A program made the translations under genes and the position numbers. Positions 41,583 through 51,344 of a DNA stretch of 64,000 bases are shown piece by piece; the stretch's first letter is position 1, and each line of letters opens with the position of its first letter. The notes beneath the pieces are model-generated. The model was given only the letters and a program-made list of their open reading frames with translations, searched no databases and had not been told where the DNA came from. Origin of the DNA: Mesorhizobium sp. (lineage in GTDB: Bacteria > Pseudomonadota > Alphaproteobacteria > Rhizobiales > Rhizobiaceae). The stretch is from positions 1 to 64,000 of the forward strand of contig NZ_JAEULZ010000031.1 of the NCBI RefSeq assembly GCF_016793485.1, given 5' to 3'.

Positions 41583-42506
41583 TCAGCCGGAGATGATGAA
41601 GCGCTCGAGTTTGCCGAGGGTTTGCTGTCCCAGTTCCACGGCGCCAAAACCCCTTGCATCCTGGAACTCCGCGGCAGTGCTGAAAACCATGCCCAGCGTG
41701 ACTTTCGTCATCCCGTCCTCTTCCTCGAAAGAGGCCCATGCATCGGCATGTTTCGGCCCGTTCTCGCCCCAAAGAAGCGCGTAGCCGAACCCTTCTTCCG
41801 GCCGGACGTCACCATAGAGGTGGTGGTTCGGGAAGACCGTGCCGTCGGGCCCGATCATGTCGAAGACCCATTCGCCTCCGGCCCGCAGGTCGATCCTTTT
41901 CGTGCGGCAGGAAAATCCGTCCGGTCCCCACCATTGCGGCAAGGTCTTGGGGTTCATCCACGCGTTCCACACCACTGTTCGAGGCGCTCCTATCACCCGC
42001 TGAAGCAGCATTGTCCGCTCTGCCACGCCGGCGAGATTGTCCAGGCCGGCACCAAAGCCCTGCCGGTAACCAGCCTCCATGTCCTCTGCCAGCGAGGAAA
42101 GCTGTACTGTCACCGCCATCCGGCTGCCTTCGCCGGCAGCTGAAAAATCAGCCGTAACCAGCGCGGCCGATTGCGTTATCCCTTCCGAAGAGATCACTTC
42201 GTAATTCACGCTGCATACCGCCGGCTGGAGTTCCAGCCACCCACTTTCGCAGCGAATGTCCGGCTCGCCTTCGACCTTGCAGAGCGAGACTTCGCGCCCG
42301 CCTACTTTTGTGTCCGCTTCCAGAAATTCGACAGTGACGGCGGGCGTCGGTGCTGCCCAGACAGCGCGCGCAGCAGGGACTGTCCATGCCTGCCAGAGGA
42401 CTGGCAAGGGTGCCGCGACTTCGCGCTCGAATCTGAGCGTAGCGAAACGGCCCTTTCTCGTAGGATCCGAAACTGTCCCATCGTCGGTTTTCCGGCCCGG
42501 CTTCAT
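41583..42506 (-). CDS. tandem SRPBCC (AHSA1-like) domain protein
   Basis: A 307-residue protein with two copies of the START-like SRPBCC fold. The first (about 20-150) starts FEREVAAPLPVLWQAWT. The second (about 160-305) starts LLQRVIGAPRTVVWNAWMNP and continues WWGPDGFSC, as in AHSA1/YndB-type proteins, which bind hydrophobic ligands. The start at 42506 overlaps the ArsR-type regulator by four bases (ATGA). This regulator-plus-SRPBCC pair is common, but its ligand is usually unknown. Confidence 0.85.
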   Translation of the reverse strand: MKPGRKTDDGTVSDPTRKGRFATLRFEREVAAPLPVLWQAWTVPAARAVWAAPTPAVTVEFLEADTKVGGREVSLCKVEGEPDIRCESGWLELQPAVCSVNYEVISSEGITQSAALVTADFSAAGEGSRMAVTVQLSSLAEDMEAGYRQGFGAGLDNLAGVAERTMLLQRVIGAPRTVVWNAWMNPKTLPQWWGPDGFSCRTKRIDLRAGGEWVFDMIGPDGTVFPNHHLYGDVRPEEGFGYALLWGENGPKHADAWASFEEEDGMTKVTLGMVFSTAAEFQDARGFGAVELGQQTLGKLERFIISG

Positions 42507-42844
42507 TTCGCGCGCTCCTTCATCACATTCATCACAAAGGCGTCCAGCCGGTCGAGCCGAGATTCCCAAACGGCCTGCTGCCGATCGAGCCATGTCCGCA
42601 TCGGTTGCATCGCGTCTGGCACGATGGCGCAGGTTCGTATCCGCCCATCCTTTGACGTGGCAATAAGCCCGGCTTCCTGAAGTACGGAGAGGTGCCGCAT
42701 CACAGTGGGCAGGCGCAGGCCAGTCGGTGCAGCCAAATCCGTTACCCGCGCGGGCCCTTCGGCCAGTCGGGCGAGGATCGAACGACGCGTCGGATCGGCC
42801 AGCGCGTGGAAAAGCAGCGAGAGATCGACATCATGCTTAGCCAT
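42503..42844 (-). CDS. ArsR-family winged-helix transcriptional regulator
   Basis: A 113-residue ArsR/SmtB-type regulator. LFHALADPTRRSILARLAEG begins the domain, followed by the recognition helix region LRLPTVMRHLSVLQEAGLI. No metal-binding cysteine motif (ELCVCDL type) is present, so it probably responds to something other than metal. It overlaps the tandem SRPBCC gene by four bases and likely controls that operon. TTGCTAACTATTG near 42845-42857, just upstream on the forward strand, is AT-rich and could hold the promoter. Confidence 0.92.
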   Translation of the reverse strand: MAKHDVDLSLLFHALADPTRRSILARLAEGPARVTDLAAPTGLRLPTVMRHLSVLQEAGLIATSKDGRIRTCAIVPDAMQPMRTWLDRQQAVWESRLDRLDAFVMNVMKERAK

Positions 42845-42946
42845 ATTGCTAACTATTGCATGATGCGCGAACAGCGCAAGAAAAAACTTCGTCGAATTGC
42901 TAAGTTTTCTGTGCCGGGCCTTTCTCTCGACAGCTAGATAGCGACC

Positions 42947-44410
42947 TTAGTAGGGACTCGCGACGTCGCCAGTCTCCACATACACTGACTTGATCTGGGA
43001 ATAGTGCGCGAGTGCGGCGAGTGAGTTTTCGCGACCGATGCCGGATTGCTTGTAACCGCCGAAGGGGATCTCGACGGGAGCGAGGTTGTAGTTGTTGATC
43101 CAGCAGGAACCGGCCTGGAGATCGGCGATGACACGATGCGCGCGCGGCAGGTCGCGCGTGAAGACGCCAGCGGAGAGGCCGAATTCGGTATCGTTGGCGC
43201 GCGCAACCACTTCGTCTTCACTGTCGAACCTGAAGACCGCCATGACCGGTCCGAAGATTTCTTCGCGGGCAATGCGCATGGTGTCGGTCACGTTGGCGAA
43301 GATCGTCGGTTCGACATAGAAGCCGCCTTCGAAGCCCTGCAATGCCGGCACCGCGCCACCATGGTGCAAGGTCGCACCTTCCTGCTTTCCGATCTCGATG
43401 TAGGACAGCACTTTCTCGTGCTGCGCCTTGTTGATCAGCGGCCCCATCTGCGTGTCGGGATCGAGCGGGTCGCCGATGCGGATCGCCTTGGTGCGTTCGG
43501 TCAGGCGGTCGAGGAAACGGTCGTGCAAGCCGTCCTGTACGAAGACGCGCGTGCCGTTGGAGCAGACCTGACCGGTGGAATAGAAGTTTGCCAGCATCGC
43601 GCCGCCGATAGCATTTTCCAGATCGGCGTCATCGAAGATGATGAGCGGCGACTTGCCGCCGAGCTCCATCGTGGCGTGCTTCATCAACGAGCCGGCGAGA
43701 CCGAGTACTTTTCTGCCGGTCGGTACTGAGCCTGTGAGCGATACCTTTGCGACTACGGGGTGGCTGGCCAGCGCATGGCCGACATCGCCATAGCCCTGCA
43801 CGACGTTGAACAAGCCGTCCGGCAGGCCGGCCTCGGTGTAGATTTCTGCAAGCGCCAGGGCGGAAAGCGGCGTGTTCTCGGAGGGCTTGAAGACCATGGC
43901 GTTGCCCATGGCAAGTGCTGGGGCCGACTTCCAACCCGCTCCCTGTATGGGATAATTCCAAGCGCCGATGCCGACACAGACCCCGAGCGGTTCGCGACGC
44001 GTGTAGGCGAAGGAGCCGCCGAGATCGATGTAGTCGCCATTGTAGCTGCCGACCGCGCCGCCGAAGAATTCGAGCGCGTCCGCGGCCGATGCTGGGTCGG
44101 CGACCAGCGTTTCCTGTATCGCCTTGCCGGTGTCGAGTGTTTCGAGGCGGGCGAGTTCGTCGTTGCGAGCGCGCAAGATGTCGGCGGCGCGGCGAAGGAT
44201 GCGGCCACGCTCGACCGGCTTCAGCCGAGCCCAGGCAGGCTGCGCCTCGCGGGCAGCTTCGATGGCGAGTTCAACGACGTTTTCGGTGGCGGAGTGAATG
44301 GTTGCGATCGTTTCGCCCGTCGCCGGATAGATCACCGGCAAGGCTCTGCCGAGCTCGTCGTCGACAAAGCTGCCGTTGATGTAGTGCGATGCCTTGGGCT
44401 GGGCTTTCAT
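42947..44410 (-). CDS. betB: betaine aldehyde dehydrogenase
   Basis: Oxidises betaine aldehyde to glycine betaine with NAD(P)+. The 487-residue aldehyde dehydrogenase has the general base glutamate in [12 protein letters not shown], the catalytic cysteine in [12 protein letters not shown], and the C-terminal [15 protein letters not shown]. It is last in the bet operon, 48 bases after betA. Together they give osmoprotectant from choline, and in many rhizobia they also feed choline carbon into catabolism. Confidence 0.97.
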   Translation of the reverse strand: MKAQPKASHYINGSFVDDELGRALPVIYPATGETIATIHSATENVVELAIEAAREAQPAWARLKPVERGRILRRAADILRARNDELARLETLDTGKAIQETLVADPASAADALEFFGGAVGSYNGDYIDLGGSFAYTRREPLGVCVGIGAWNYPIQGAGWKSAPALAMGNAMVFKPSENTPLSALALAEIYTEAGLPDGLFNVVQGYGDVGHALASHPVVAKVSLTGSVPTGRKVLGLAGSLMKHATMELGGKSPLIIFDDADLENAIGGAMLANFYSTGQVCSNGTRVFVQDGLHDRFLDRLTERTKAIRIGDPLDPDTQMGPLINKAQHEKVLSYIEIGKQEGATLHHGGAVPALQGFEGGFYVEPTIFANVTDTMRIAREEIFGPVMAVFRFDSEDEVVARANDTEFGLSAGVFTRDLPRAHRVIADLQAGSCWINNYNLAPVEIPFGGYKQSGIGRENSLAALAHYSQIKSVYVETGDVASPY

Positions 44411-44458
44411 CGGACAGATCCTTTGCGCTTGTCGCGCTTCCTTAGCATGTTTGGCGGA

Positions 44459-46111
44459 TCAGCGATCGCTTTCGCGCCAGCGCGGGTTGATCCATGGTTC
44501 CTGGTTGGACGGCGCCAGCGGCGCGCGACCGAGGATATGGTCCGCGGCTTTCTCGCCGGTCATAATGGATGGGCCGTTGAGGTTGCCGTTGGTCACGCGC
44601 GGGAAGATCGATGAGTCGGCGACGCGCAGGCCATCCACGCCGATGACGCGGCATTCCGGATCGACCACGCTGGTCGGGTCCGACGCGCTGCCCATCTTGC
44701 AACTGCCGCAGGGATGGTAGGCGCTTTCGACATGGGCGCGGATGAAGTCATCCAGTTCAGCATCGCTCTGGATCTGGCCGCCGGGCGAAATCTCGCGGCC
44801 ACGATAGGGATCGAACGCAGCCTGCCCGAAGATTTCGCGCGTGAGCCGGATGCAATGGCGGAAATCGCGCCAGTCGTCCGGATGCGACATGTAGTTGAAG
44901 CGGATCTCCGGCTTTGCCCAGGGATCGGGGGAGCGCAGCGTGACCGTGCCGCGCGACTTCGAGCGCATAGGGCCGACATGCGCCTGGAACCCATGGCCGG
45001 CGGCGGCGGCCTTGCCATCGTAGCGCACGGCGGCGGGAATGAAGTGATACTGGATGTCGGGATAGTCGACGCCTGCCGCGGAGCGCACGAAGGCGGCGGC
45101 TTCGAAGTGGTTCGTCGCGCCGAGCCCGCTCTTGAAGAACAGCCATTGCGCGCCGATCAGCGCTTTCGAAAATGGATTGAAGACCGAATTCAGCGTGATC
45201 GGCTTGGTGGACTCCTGCTGGATGTAGAGTTCAAGATGATCCTGCAGGTTACGGCCGACGCCAGGCCTGTCGGCCAAGACTTCGATGCCGTTTCGCTTCA
45301 GCTCCTCGGCGGGGCCGATGCCGGACAGCAAAAGCAGCTTGGGAGAGTTGATCGACGACGCCGCGACGATCACCTCACGTTTCGCCTTAACGACCTGAAT
45401 CGTTTTGCGAGTTTCGATCTCGACGCCGGTGGCGCGTTGATTCTCGATGATCACGCGCCGGGCGAAGCCGCTGACGAGACTCACGTTTTTGCGCTTCATC
45501 GCGGGACGAAGATAGGCATTGGCGGCGGACCAGCGACGGCCGAGATGGATCGTCTGCTCCATGGCCCCGAAGCCTTCCTGCTTCGCGCCGTTGTAATCGT
45601 CGGTGAGTTCGAATCCGGCCTGATGTCCGGCCTCGACGAACGCCTGGTAGAGCGGATTACGGCGCGATCCACGACGGACGTGCAGCGGACCATCGGTGCC
45701 GCGCCAGCCTTCCTGACCGCCATGCGCGTGTTCCATGCGCTTGAAGTAGGGAAGAACATCGGCGAAGGACCAGCCGGCAGCACCCTGTTCCGACCAATGG
45801 TCGAAGTCGCGGGCGTGGCCGCGCACATAGACCATGCCGTTGATCGAGGACGACCCGCCGAGAACCTTGCCGCGCGGCGTGGCGAGGACGCGGCCGCCGA
45901 GGTGGGGTTCCGGCTCGCTGGCGAAACCCCAGTCGTACAAGGGCATGTTGAGCGGGATCGAAAGCGCTGACGGCATCTGGATAAGTGGGCCGTAGTCCGT
46001 GCCGCCATATTCGATGACGATGACGGAGTGGTTGCCGTCCTCGGACAGGCGGTAGGCGAGCGCGGAGCCGGCCGAGCCGGAACCGATGATGACGTAATCG
46101 GCCTCAAGCAT
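44459..46111 (-). CDS. betA: choline dehydrogenase
   Basis: Membrane-associated FAD enzyme oxidising choline to betaine aldehyde. The 550-residue GMC oxidoreductase has the N-terminal FAD fingerprint [35 protein letters not shown], and the C-terminal [10 protein letters not shown] with the active-site histidine. Its start overlaps the upstream dehydratase gene by eight bases, so the two are probably translationally coupled. Confidence 0.97.
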   Translation of the reverse strand: MLEADYVIIGSGSAGSALAYRLSEDGNHSVIVIEYGGTDYGPLIQMPSALSIPLNMPLYDWGFASEPEPHLGGRVLATPRGKVLGGSSSINGMVYVRGHARDFDHWSEQGAAGWSFADVLPYFKRMEHAHGGQEGWRGTDGPLHVRRGSRRNPLYQAFVEAGHQAGFELTDDYNGAKQEGFGAMEQTIHLGRRWSAANAYLRPAMKRKNVSLVSGFARRVIIENQRATGVEIETRKTIQVVKAKREVIVAASSINSPKLLLLSGIGPAEELKRNGIEVLADRPGVGRNLQDHLELYIQQESTKPITLNSVFNPFSKALIGAQWLFFKSGLGATNHFEAAAFVRSAAGVDYPDIQYHFIPAAVRYDGKAAAAGHGFQAHVGPMRSKSRGTVTLRSPDPWAKPEIRFNYMSHPDDWRDFRHCIRLTREIFGQAAFDPYRGREISPGGQIQSDAELDDFIRAHVESAYHPCGSCKMGSASDPTSVVDPECRVIGVDGLRVADSSIFPRVTNGNLNGPSIMTGEKAADHILGRAPLAPSNQEPWINPRWRESDR

Positions 46112-47108
46112 CGGCGATGTGCCTCATGAAATCGGCAAGCCCGACATTGCCGCCGGTGGCAACGACGAGGACGGCCTTGCCCCGGACATCGACGGAGCCG
46201 CTGAGCAAGGCGGCGAGGGATGAGGCTGCCGAAGGCTCGAAGACCAGCTTCAATTTTTCAAAGGCTATGCGCATGGCCGAGCGCACGGCGTCATCCGCAA
46301 CGGTCACCGGCAGCGCACCGATCGTGCTCATGGCCGCGAAGGTCGCGACTCCCGGGCGGCGCGCCATCATGCCATCGCAAATGGAAGGTGGGGTGGTCAG
46401 GGGCACGGTCTGAGCCGAGCCGGCTTCGAGCGATGCGCCCATGCCGTTGAATCGCTCCGGCTCGACCACCACCATTTGCGTTGCGGGCGACAGATATTTG
46501 AAAGCGAGCGAGACACCGCTAACGAGCCCGCCGCCACCAGTCGGCACGAAAACGAAGTCAGCCTTTGCGCCGCGCTCGTCCAGTTGTGCCAGCGCTTCGA
46601 TCCCGACGCCGGCCTGGCCGGCCACCACCTCGGGATGATCGAACGGGTGCAGCAGGGTGAGGCCTTCGTCTTCTGCAATCTGGCGGGCTCGCTCGGAAGC
46701 GACTTCCTCACGAGCGCGAGCGCCGTGGTCGGTCAGGACGACGCGGGCACCATAGCCAGCGGTTGCATCGCGCTTTGCGGCCGGCGCGTCCATCGGCATC
46801 ACCATGGTGACCGGAATGCCGAGCCGCTGCCCTGACGCCGCGAGGCCCTGCGCGAAGTTTCCGGATGAATAGGCGACCACGCCCTTCTGGGCCTCGTCGG
46901 CACTCAGCGTCTTCAGACGCCAGTAGGCTCCGCGACTCTTGAAGGAGCCGGTCCACTGCAACGATTCCGATTTCACGAACACGTGTGCCGCGCCACTCAG
47001 GGCTGCAATCGCCGGCGCTTCGAGGAGCGGTGTGACGACCGTCGCTTTTTTCGTCTCGGCGTAGGCGCGTTGCAGGTGGTCGAGATCGGGAACGTGGTCG
47101 GGTTGCAT
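46104..47108 (-). CDS. PLP-dependent threonine/serine dehydratase-like enzyme
   Basis: A 334-residue fold-type II PLP enzyme. The PLP lysine is Lys57 in TGSFKSRGA, and the phosphate-binding loop is [10 protein letters not shown]. There is no C-terminal ACT domain, so it is the catabolic, not the feedback-controlled, type. Close relatives include serine racemase and the EutB dehydratase of ectoine breakdown. The ATG at 47108 is one base after the betI stop, and the gene overlaps betA. A frame extension upstream lies inside betI and is not needed. I infer that it may dehydrate serine formed from betaine-derived glycine. Confidence 0.88.
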   Translation of the reverse strand: MQPDHVPDLDHLQRAYAETKKATVVTPLLEAPAIAALSGAAHVFVKSESLQWTGSFKSRGAYWRLKTLSADEAQKGVVAYSSGNFAQGLAASGQRLGIPVTMVMPMDAPAAKRDATAGYGARVVLTDHGARAREEVASERARQIAEDEGLTLLHPFDHPEVVAGQAGVGIEALAQLDERGAKADFVFVPTGGGGLVSGVSLAFKYLSPATQMVVVEPERFNGMGASLEAGSAQTVPLTTPPSICDGMMARRPGVATFAAMSTIGALPVTVADDAVRSAMRIAFEKLKLVFEPSAASSLAALLSGSVDVRGKAVLVVATGGNVGLADFMRHIADA

Positions 47109-47109
47109 G

Positions 47110-47709
47110 TCAGTTTGACTCGCGGCTTCGAGGTTCGCCAAGCATGCCGGCGACGTAGTCTTCAACAATGGCGATGGCGCTCGCGGCGTTGGGCGTGCCG
47201 TCCTTGAGCGCGCGCCGGATATAGAGCCCGTCGATCAGTGCTGCGATTGCCTCGGCGGCGCGTTCGGCTTCGGCGCCCGTGACGAGGGCCGACAGGCCGC
47301 TCATTAGGTTGGAGTGCAGTCGCCGCGCATAGATGCGCAGCAGTCGGCGCAACGCCTGCGACTTCTGCGCCTCGACGTAGAAAGCAAGCCACGCCGCGAT
47401 GGTTTCGGGCTGAAACTGCTTGTCGGAGAAGTTTATTGCGATGACGGCAGAGACGCGCTCGCGGGGCGATCGTGCGGTCGCCAACGCCTGCCTTGCATCG
47501 GCATTCAGTTCAGCGAGCAGGTGCCGCATGGTGGCTTGGAGGAGTTCGTCCTTGGCGCCGAAATAGTGATGCGCGAGCGCGGAGGACACGCCTGCGCGCC
47601 CTGCGATCTCCGACATGGTGACGTCGAGCGAGCCCCGCTCGCCGATCGCGGAGATCGTGGCGTCTATGAGCGCTCGCCGGCGCAAGGGCTCCATTCCGAC
47701 CTTAGGCAT
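47110..47709 (-). CDS. betI: TetR-family transcriptional repressor BetI
   Basis: Choline-responsive repressor of the bet operon, 199 residues. The helix-turn-helix lies in [28 protein letters not shown] (about 30-57), and the N-terminus [18 protein letters not shown] is typical of Bet[10 protein letters not shown] is in the ligand domain. It is the first gene of the operon betI-dehydratase-betA-betB and sits 19 bases from the palindrome at 47728-47741, so autoregulation is likely. Confidence 0.95.
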   Translation of the reverse strand: MPKVGMEPLRRRALIDATISAIGERGSLDVTMSEIAGRAGVSSALAHHYFGAKDELLQATMRHLLAELNADARQALATARSPRERVSAVIAINFSDKQFQPETIAAWLAFYVEAQKSQALRRLLRIYARRLHSNLMSGLSALVTGAEAERAAEAIAALIDGLYIRRALKDGTPNAASAIAIVEDYVAGMLGEPRSRESN

Positions 47710-47727
47710 GCAAGGACGGTATTTTTA

Positions 47728-47741
47728 ATTGACCGGTCAAT
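47728..47741. promoter_or_regulatory. palindromic BetI operator candidate
   Basis: ATTGACCGGTCAAT is a perfect 14-base palindrome 19 bases upstream of the betI start, embedded in AT-rich DNA. BetI boxes in proteobacteria have the form TTGAAC-GTTCAA, close to this sequence. It lies in the betI/thiolase intergenic region and could affect both. Confidence 0.75.
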
Positions 47742-47852
47742 CAATAAAAAATCCGGCAGCCGATATCGGCTTTGCGCCATCGGTCGCTTTACGAATGCAT
47801 TGCGGGCGTCCATCTATTCTTTGACGTCGAACGACGCCCTTGGGAGAAGAAG

Positions 47853-49019
47853 ATGACCGTCTGCATTGTCGGTTGGGCGCATTCGCGATTCGGGAAGCTG
47901 GAAGGCCAGACGCTGGAAAACTTGATAACCGGGATTGCGCGTGAAGCGCTCGCCCATGCGGGCATCGGTCCCGATGAGGTCGACGAGATCGTGCTCGGCC
48001 ATTTCAACGCAGGATTCTCGCCCCAGGACTTTACGGCAAGCCTTGTGCTGCAGGCCGACGACCGGTTGCGCTTCAAGCCCGCGACCCGCGTCGAGAACGC
48101 ATGCGCGACCGGCTCGGCGGCTGTCCGGCAGGGCATCCGCGCTATAGACTCGGGCGCAGCGAAGATCGTTCTGGTGGTCGGCGCAGAGCAGATGACGACG
48201 ACCCCCGCTTTGGAGATCGGCAAGAACCTGCTGAAAGCTTCCTATCTGCCCGAGGATGGGGACACACCCGCAGGCTTCGCGGGCGTGTTCGGCAAGATCG
48301 CTCAGGCCTATTTCCAGCGTCATGGTGACCAGTCGGACGCGCTGGCCACGATCGCCGCCAAGAACCACAAAAACGGCGTGGGAAATCCCTATGCGCAATT
48401 GCGCAAGGATCTGGGTTTCGAATTCTGCCGGCAGGAAAGCGACAAGAACCCGTTCGTGGCTGGACCGCTGAAGCGCACCGATTGCTCGCTGGTCTCGGAC
48501 GGTGCGGCCGCGCTGGTACTCGCCGAGGGCGAGATCAGCTCATCGATGCCACGTGCCATCGGCTTTCGAGCCAACGAGCATGTCCAGGACTTCCTCCCAA
48601 TGTCCAAGCGCGACATCCTGTTGTTCGAAGGATGCGGAGAAGCTTGGAGAAGGGCGCTGGCGAAGGCTGGCGCGACGCTCGGAGACCTTTCCTTCGTCGA
48701 GACGCATGACTGCTTCACGATCGCCGAACTCATCGAGTACGAGGCTATGGGGCTGGCGAGGCGAGGTGAGGGTGGCAAGCTGGCGCTCGAGGGACAGACG
48801 GCGATGGGCGGACGGTTGCCGGTCAATCCTTCGGGCGGACTGAAGTCCAAGGGGCATCCGATCGGCGCGACCGGCGTGTCGATGCATGTCCTGACGGCTA
48901 TGCAGTTGATGGGCGAGGCGGGCGACATCCAGGTTCCCCGAGCGACGCTCGGCGGCATCTTCAACATGGGCGGCGCGGCTGTCGCGAACTATGTCTCGAT
49001 ACTGGAGCGACTGAAATGA
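47853..49019 (+). CDS. thiolase-family acetyl-CoA acyltransferase
   Basis: A 388-residue thiolase of the SCP-x/acetyl-CoA acetyltransferase group. It has VENACATGSAAVRQGI with the nucleophilic cysteine (about 88), ETHDCFTIAELIEYEAMGL, and GGLKSKGHPIGATG with the catalytic histidine. GGGAGAAG lies upstream of the ATG at 47853. Further in-frame sequence upstream is not coding-like. No DUF35/OB-fold partner, common for this group, is adjacent. Its stop overlaps the next gene by four bases. The substrate is unknown. Confidence 0.9.
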   Translation: MTVCIVGWAHSRFGKLEGQTLENLITGIAREALAHAGIGPDEVDEIVLGHFNAGFSPQDFTASLVLQADDRLRFKPATRVENACATGSAAVRQGIRAIDSGAAKIVLVVGAEQMTTTPALEIGKNLLKASYLPEDGDTPAGFAGVFGKIAQAYFQRHGDQSDALATIAAKNHKNGVGNPYAQLRKDLGFEFCRQESDKNPFVAGPLKRTDCSLVSDGAAALVLAEGEISSSMPRAIGFRANEHVQDFLPMSKRDILLFEGCGEAWRRALAKAGATLGDLSFVETHDCFTIAELIEYEAMGLARRGEGGKLALEGQTAMGGRLPVNPSGGLKSKGHPIGATGVSMHVLTAMQLMGEAGDIQVPRATLGGIFNMGGAAVANYVSILERLK

Positions 49020-49513
49020 ACCGTCCGGCAATTCTGACCGTGGCGCTGATTGCGATGGTGTCATTGTCGATCGCTGCAACTGCGGCGGATGATCCTCGCA
49101 CCGTCGGTGAAGCCTTCTGCAAGGCGCGAGGGGCCAACGATGACGCGGCGACGCGCTCGCTTTTGACGCCTTCGCTGATTGCAGAGGTCGATGCAGCGCA
49201 GGCCAGGAGCGATGTGATCGGCAAGACCAATCCGGACGAAAAACCACCGCTCGGCGACGGCATCCCGTATCAGGCGTTTCCCGACGTCCCGAAAGACTGC
49301 GTGGTCGGGGCCGTCGCCGACGGGGCCGGTTCGATCGAGGTCAAGGTGACCTACAGCTTTCCCGATAGCCCGGATGCGAACTGGACCGACCGGCTGAAGC
49401 TCGTCACAGAGAACGATAGTCTTTCGATTGACGATGTCATCTACGCGAATGTCGCGAACGGGGAACCGGATCTAAGCCTGCGGCAGATTCTGATGGACGC
49501 CTTCGATCAATAG
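49016..49513 (+). CDS. secreted hypothetical protein
   Basis: This 165-residue protein has a signal peptide (about 1-23, ending IAATAADD). The mature part is acidic, with two cysteines (about 35 and 95) that could form a disulfide, and a predicted alpha+beta fold of about 140 residues ending LRQILMDAFDQ. It resembles small DUF3828-type periplasmic proteins, but I am not sure. The ATG overlaps the thiolase stop (ATGA), so it is cotranscribed with an enzyme it has no obvious link to. Confidence 0.65.
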   Translation: MNRPAILTVALIAMVSLSIAATAADDPRTVGEAFCKARGANDDAATRSLLTPSLIAEVDAAQARSDVIGKTNPDEKPPLGDGIPYQAFPDVPKDCVVGAVADGAGSIEVKVTYSFPDSPDANWTDRLKLVTENDSLSIDDVIYANVANGEPDLSLRQILMDAFDQ

Positions 49514-49525
49514 CGGGGACATGAC

Positions 49526-50266
49526 TTAGAACAGGCTGACGGGACCGTAGGCAGGCACCTTGATTGCCGGGTGAGCGATGTCGAGGCCCGCGACGAGACC
49601 TGCGAAATGGAACTCGATGCCGCTGCGAAGGCCGACGGCAAAACCCGCCAGACCGCCGAATGTCACGTGAAGGTCGAGCCAGTCCGGTGCGATGTCGACT
49701 GAAACGAAGCCTGGAGCGTAGTCGCGGCCGACAGCGTTGGACGGCAGTTTCGCGCCAAGTTCGGGGACGGCCCGCAGCACATGGGCGACGAAGCTGTTGG
49801 AGTTCGGCCCCGGCCAGATGTGATAGTCGCCCCGTTTCGAGAACTGATAATCCGCAATGGCGGCTTCCAGCTTCGGAATGAGGCGTGCCGCGTCAGCATC
49901 GGTAACCGACGCAACGATATAGGGTGCGTTGGAATACCAGCGGCCGTCGGCGGCGTAGGCGTTGTGGCGGATTGGAGTTCCCCAGCCCACCTTGTCATAA
50001 CGGTCGTAACCGTTGGCGCCGGGCTTCTTGATGACCAGCCAGCTATGCAGGGAGAAGGCGCCCTTCAAGCCGCCGGTGCGTGCGGCCAGCACATAGATTG
50101 CGGCCTCGTCCTTCTGCGGCGCTCGCGGCAGGATGCCGGAGGAGGACCAATCGGCGTTCCGCCAAGAGGCCGGACGCTCCTGAAGGCTCCACCAGCCTGC
50201 CGTGGCAAGCGCCGGCATGATGAACAGACACAGGATCGTCAGCGCGAGATTCCTGATCAGACGCAT
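49526..50266 (-). CDS. DUF3750 domain protein, exported
   Basis: This 246-residue protein has an N-terminal hydrophobic segment (about 5-23, ALTILCLFIMPALATAG) acting as signal or anchor. The rest matches what I recall of DUF3750: ARTGGLKGAFSLHSWLVIKKPG, then YHIWPGPNSNSFVAHVLRAVPEL, then HVTFGGLAGFAVGLRSGIEFHF. The H-x-W and N-S-F segments recall papain/NlpC-like folds, but no function is known. The ATG at 50266 is chosen because upstream in-frame sequence would put 167 unlike residues before the signal. Confidence 0.8.
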   Translation of the reverse strand: MRLIRNLALTILCLFIMPALATAGWWSLQERPASWRNADWSSSGILPRAPQKDEAAIYVLAARTGGLKGAFSLHSWLVIKKPGANGYDRYDKVGWGTPIRHNAYAADGRWYSNAPYIVASVTDADAARLIPKLEAAIADYQFSKRGDYHIWPGPNSNSFVAHVLRAVPELGAKLPSNAVGRDYAPGFVSVDIAPDWLDLHVTFGGLAGFAVGLRSGIEFHFAGLVAGLDIAHPAIKVPAYGPVSLF

Positions 50267-50336
50267 CAATCCAAACCGGTGTTTACAACTCGTTCCATAT
50301 AGGTTCAGAAAGCGAACCGCCATTTCGGGTAGAATT

Positions 50337-51344
50337 ATGTCCGATCCAGTCCTTGTCGAAGTGCTGCGCGGCGATCGCGTCGAAAGCATGCATAGAGGAG
50401 CAGTCGTGGTCTGCGACGCTTTCGGCGGCGTGGCCTTGGCCTTGGGCGATACCGAGCAACTGGTTTTTCCACGCTCCGCCGTGAAGGCCATCCAGGCGTT
50501 GCCGCTGATGGAGAGCGGCGCTGCGGATGCTCTAGGCTTTGGAGACAAGGAGCTTGCGCTCGCCTGCGCGTCGCATCGTGGAGAAGCTCCCCATGCCGAC
50601 TTGGCGGAGTCCATGCTGTCGCGCGCAGACCTTGGCGAAGCCGACCTGGAGTGCGGTTCGCACTGGCCATTCAACCAGGATGCGATGGTGAGCCTGGCGC
50701 GCTCGGGAGGCACGCCGTCCCAGTTGCACAACAACTGCTCCGGGAAACATTCGGGCTTCCTGTGCACCTGTCGTCATCTGCGGATGAACCATCGCGGCTA
50801 TGTCGGTTTCGACCATCCGATGCAGGGCCTGATCCGCGAAGCGATGCAGGACGTGACGGGCGCCGTACACTCAGCGGAAAACAGCGCGATCGACGGCTGT
50901 TCCATTCCAACGCATTCGGTTCCCCTGAAAAGCCTTGCCGTCGGCTTCGCAAAAATGGCGACAGGCGAGGGGCTTTCGGCCTTGCGCGCAAAAGCGGCGG
51001 GACGTCTTTTGGCGGCCTGCATGAATGAGCCGTTCTTCATGTCGGGATCGGACTCGCTGGACATGCCGTTGATGCAGGCTGCTCCGGGGCGGATATTCGT
51101 CAAAAGCGGCGCTGAGGGAATGTTCTGTGCGGCGCTTCCGGAACTCGGGCTGGGCGTGGCGCTGAAATGCGACGATGGTGCGGGCCGGGCGGGCGATGCG
51201 ATGATCGCCGCAGTCCTGGCGCGATTGCTGAGGGTTGACGTCGAACTCTCGGCGAAGCTGACGGAGATGGCGCAGCCGGTCGTGCCCAGCCGCAGGGGAG
51301 CGCCGGTAGGCCTAATCAGGCCGACGCCGGATCTCATGCGATGA
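50337..51344 (+). CDS. L-asparaginase, rhizobial (R. etli, zinc) type
   Basis: Hydrolyses asparagine to aspartate and ammonia. At 335 residues it belongs to the Asparaginase_II family (Rhizobium etli AnsA/ReAV type), unrelated to E. coli enzymes. The Ser-x-x-Lys pair is Ser47/Lys50 in FPRSAVKA. The metal site is Cys134 and Lys137 in NNCSGKHSG plus Cys188 in IDGCSIPTHS. All are offset by one from the residues described for ReAV. The ATG at 50337 gives MSDPVLVEVLRGDRVES. Its stop overlaps the Gre-like gene by four bases. Confidence 0.94.
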   Translation: MSDPVLVEVLRGDRVESMHRGAVVVCDAFGGVALALGDTEQLVFPRSAVKAIQALPLMESGAADALGFGDKELALACASHRGEAPHADLAESMLSRADLGEADLECGSHWPFNQDAMVSLARSGGTPSQLHNNCSGKHSGFLCTCRHLRMNHRGYVGFDHPMQGLIREAMQDVTGAVHSAENSAIDGCSIPTHSVPLKSLAVGFAKMATGEGLSALRAKAAGRLLAACMNEPFFMSGSDSLDMPLMQAAPGRIFVKSGAEGMFCAALPELGLGVALKCDDGAGRAGDAMIAAVLARLLRVDVELSAKLTEMAQPVVPSRRGAPVGLIRPTPDLMR

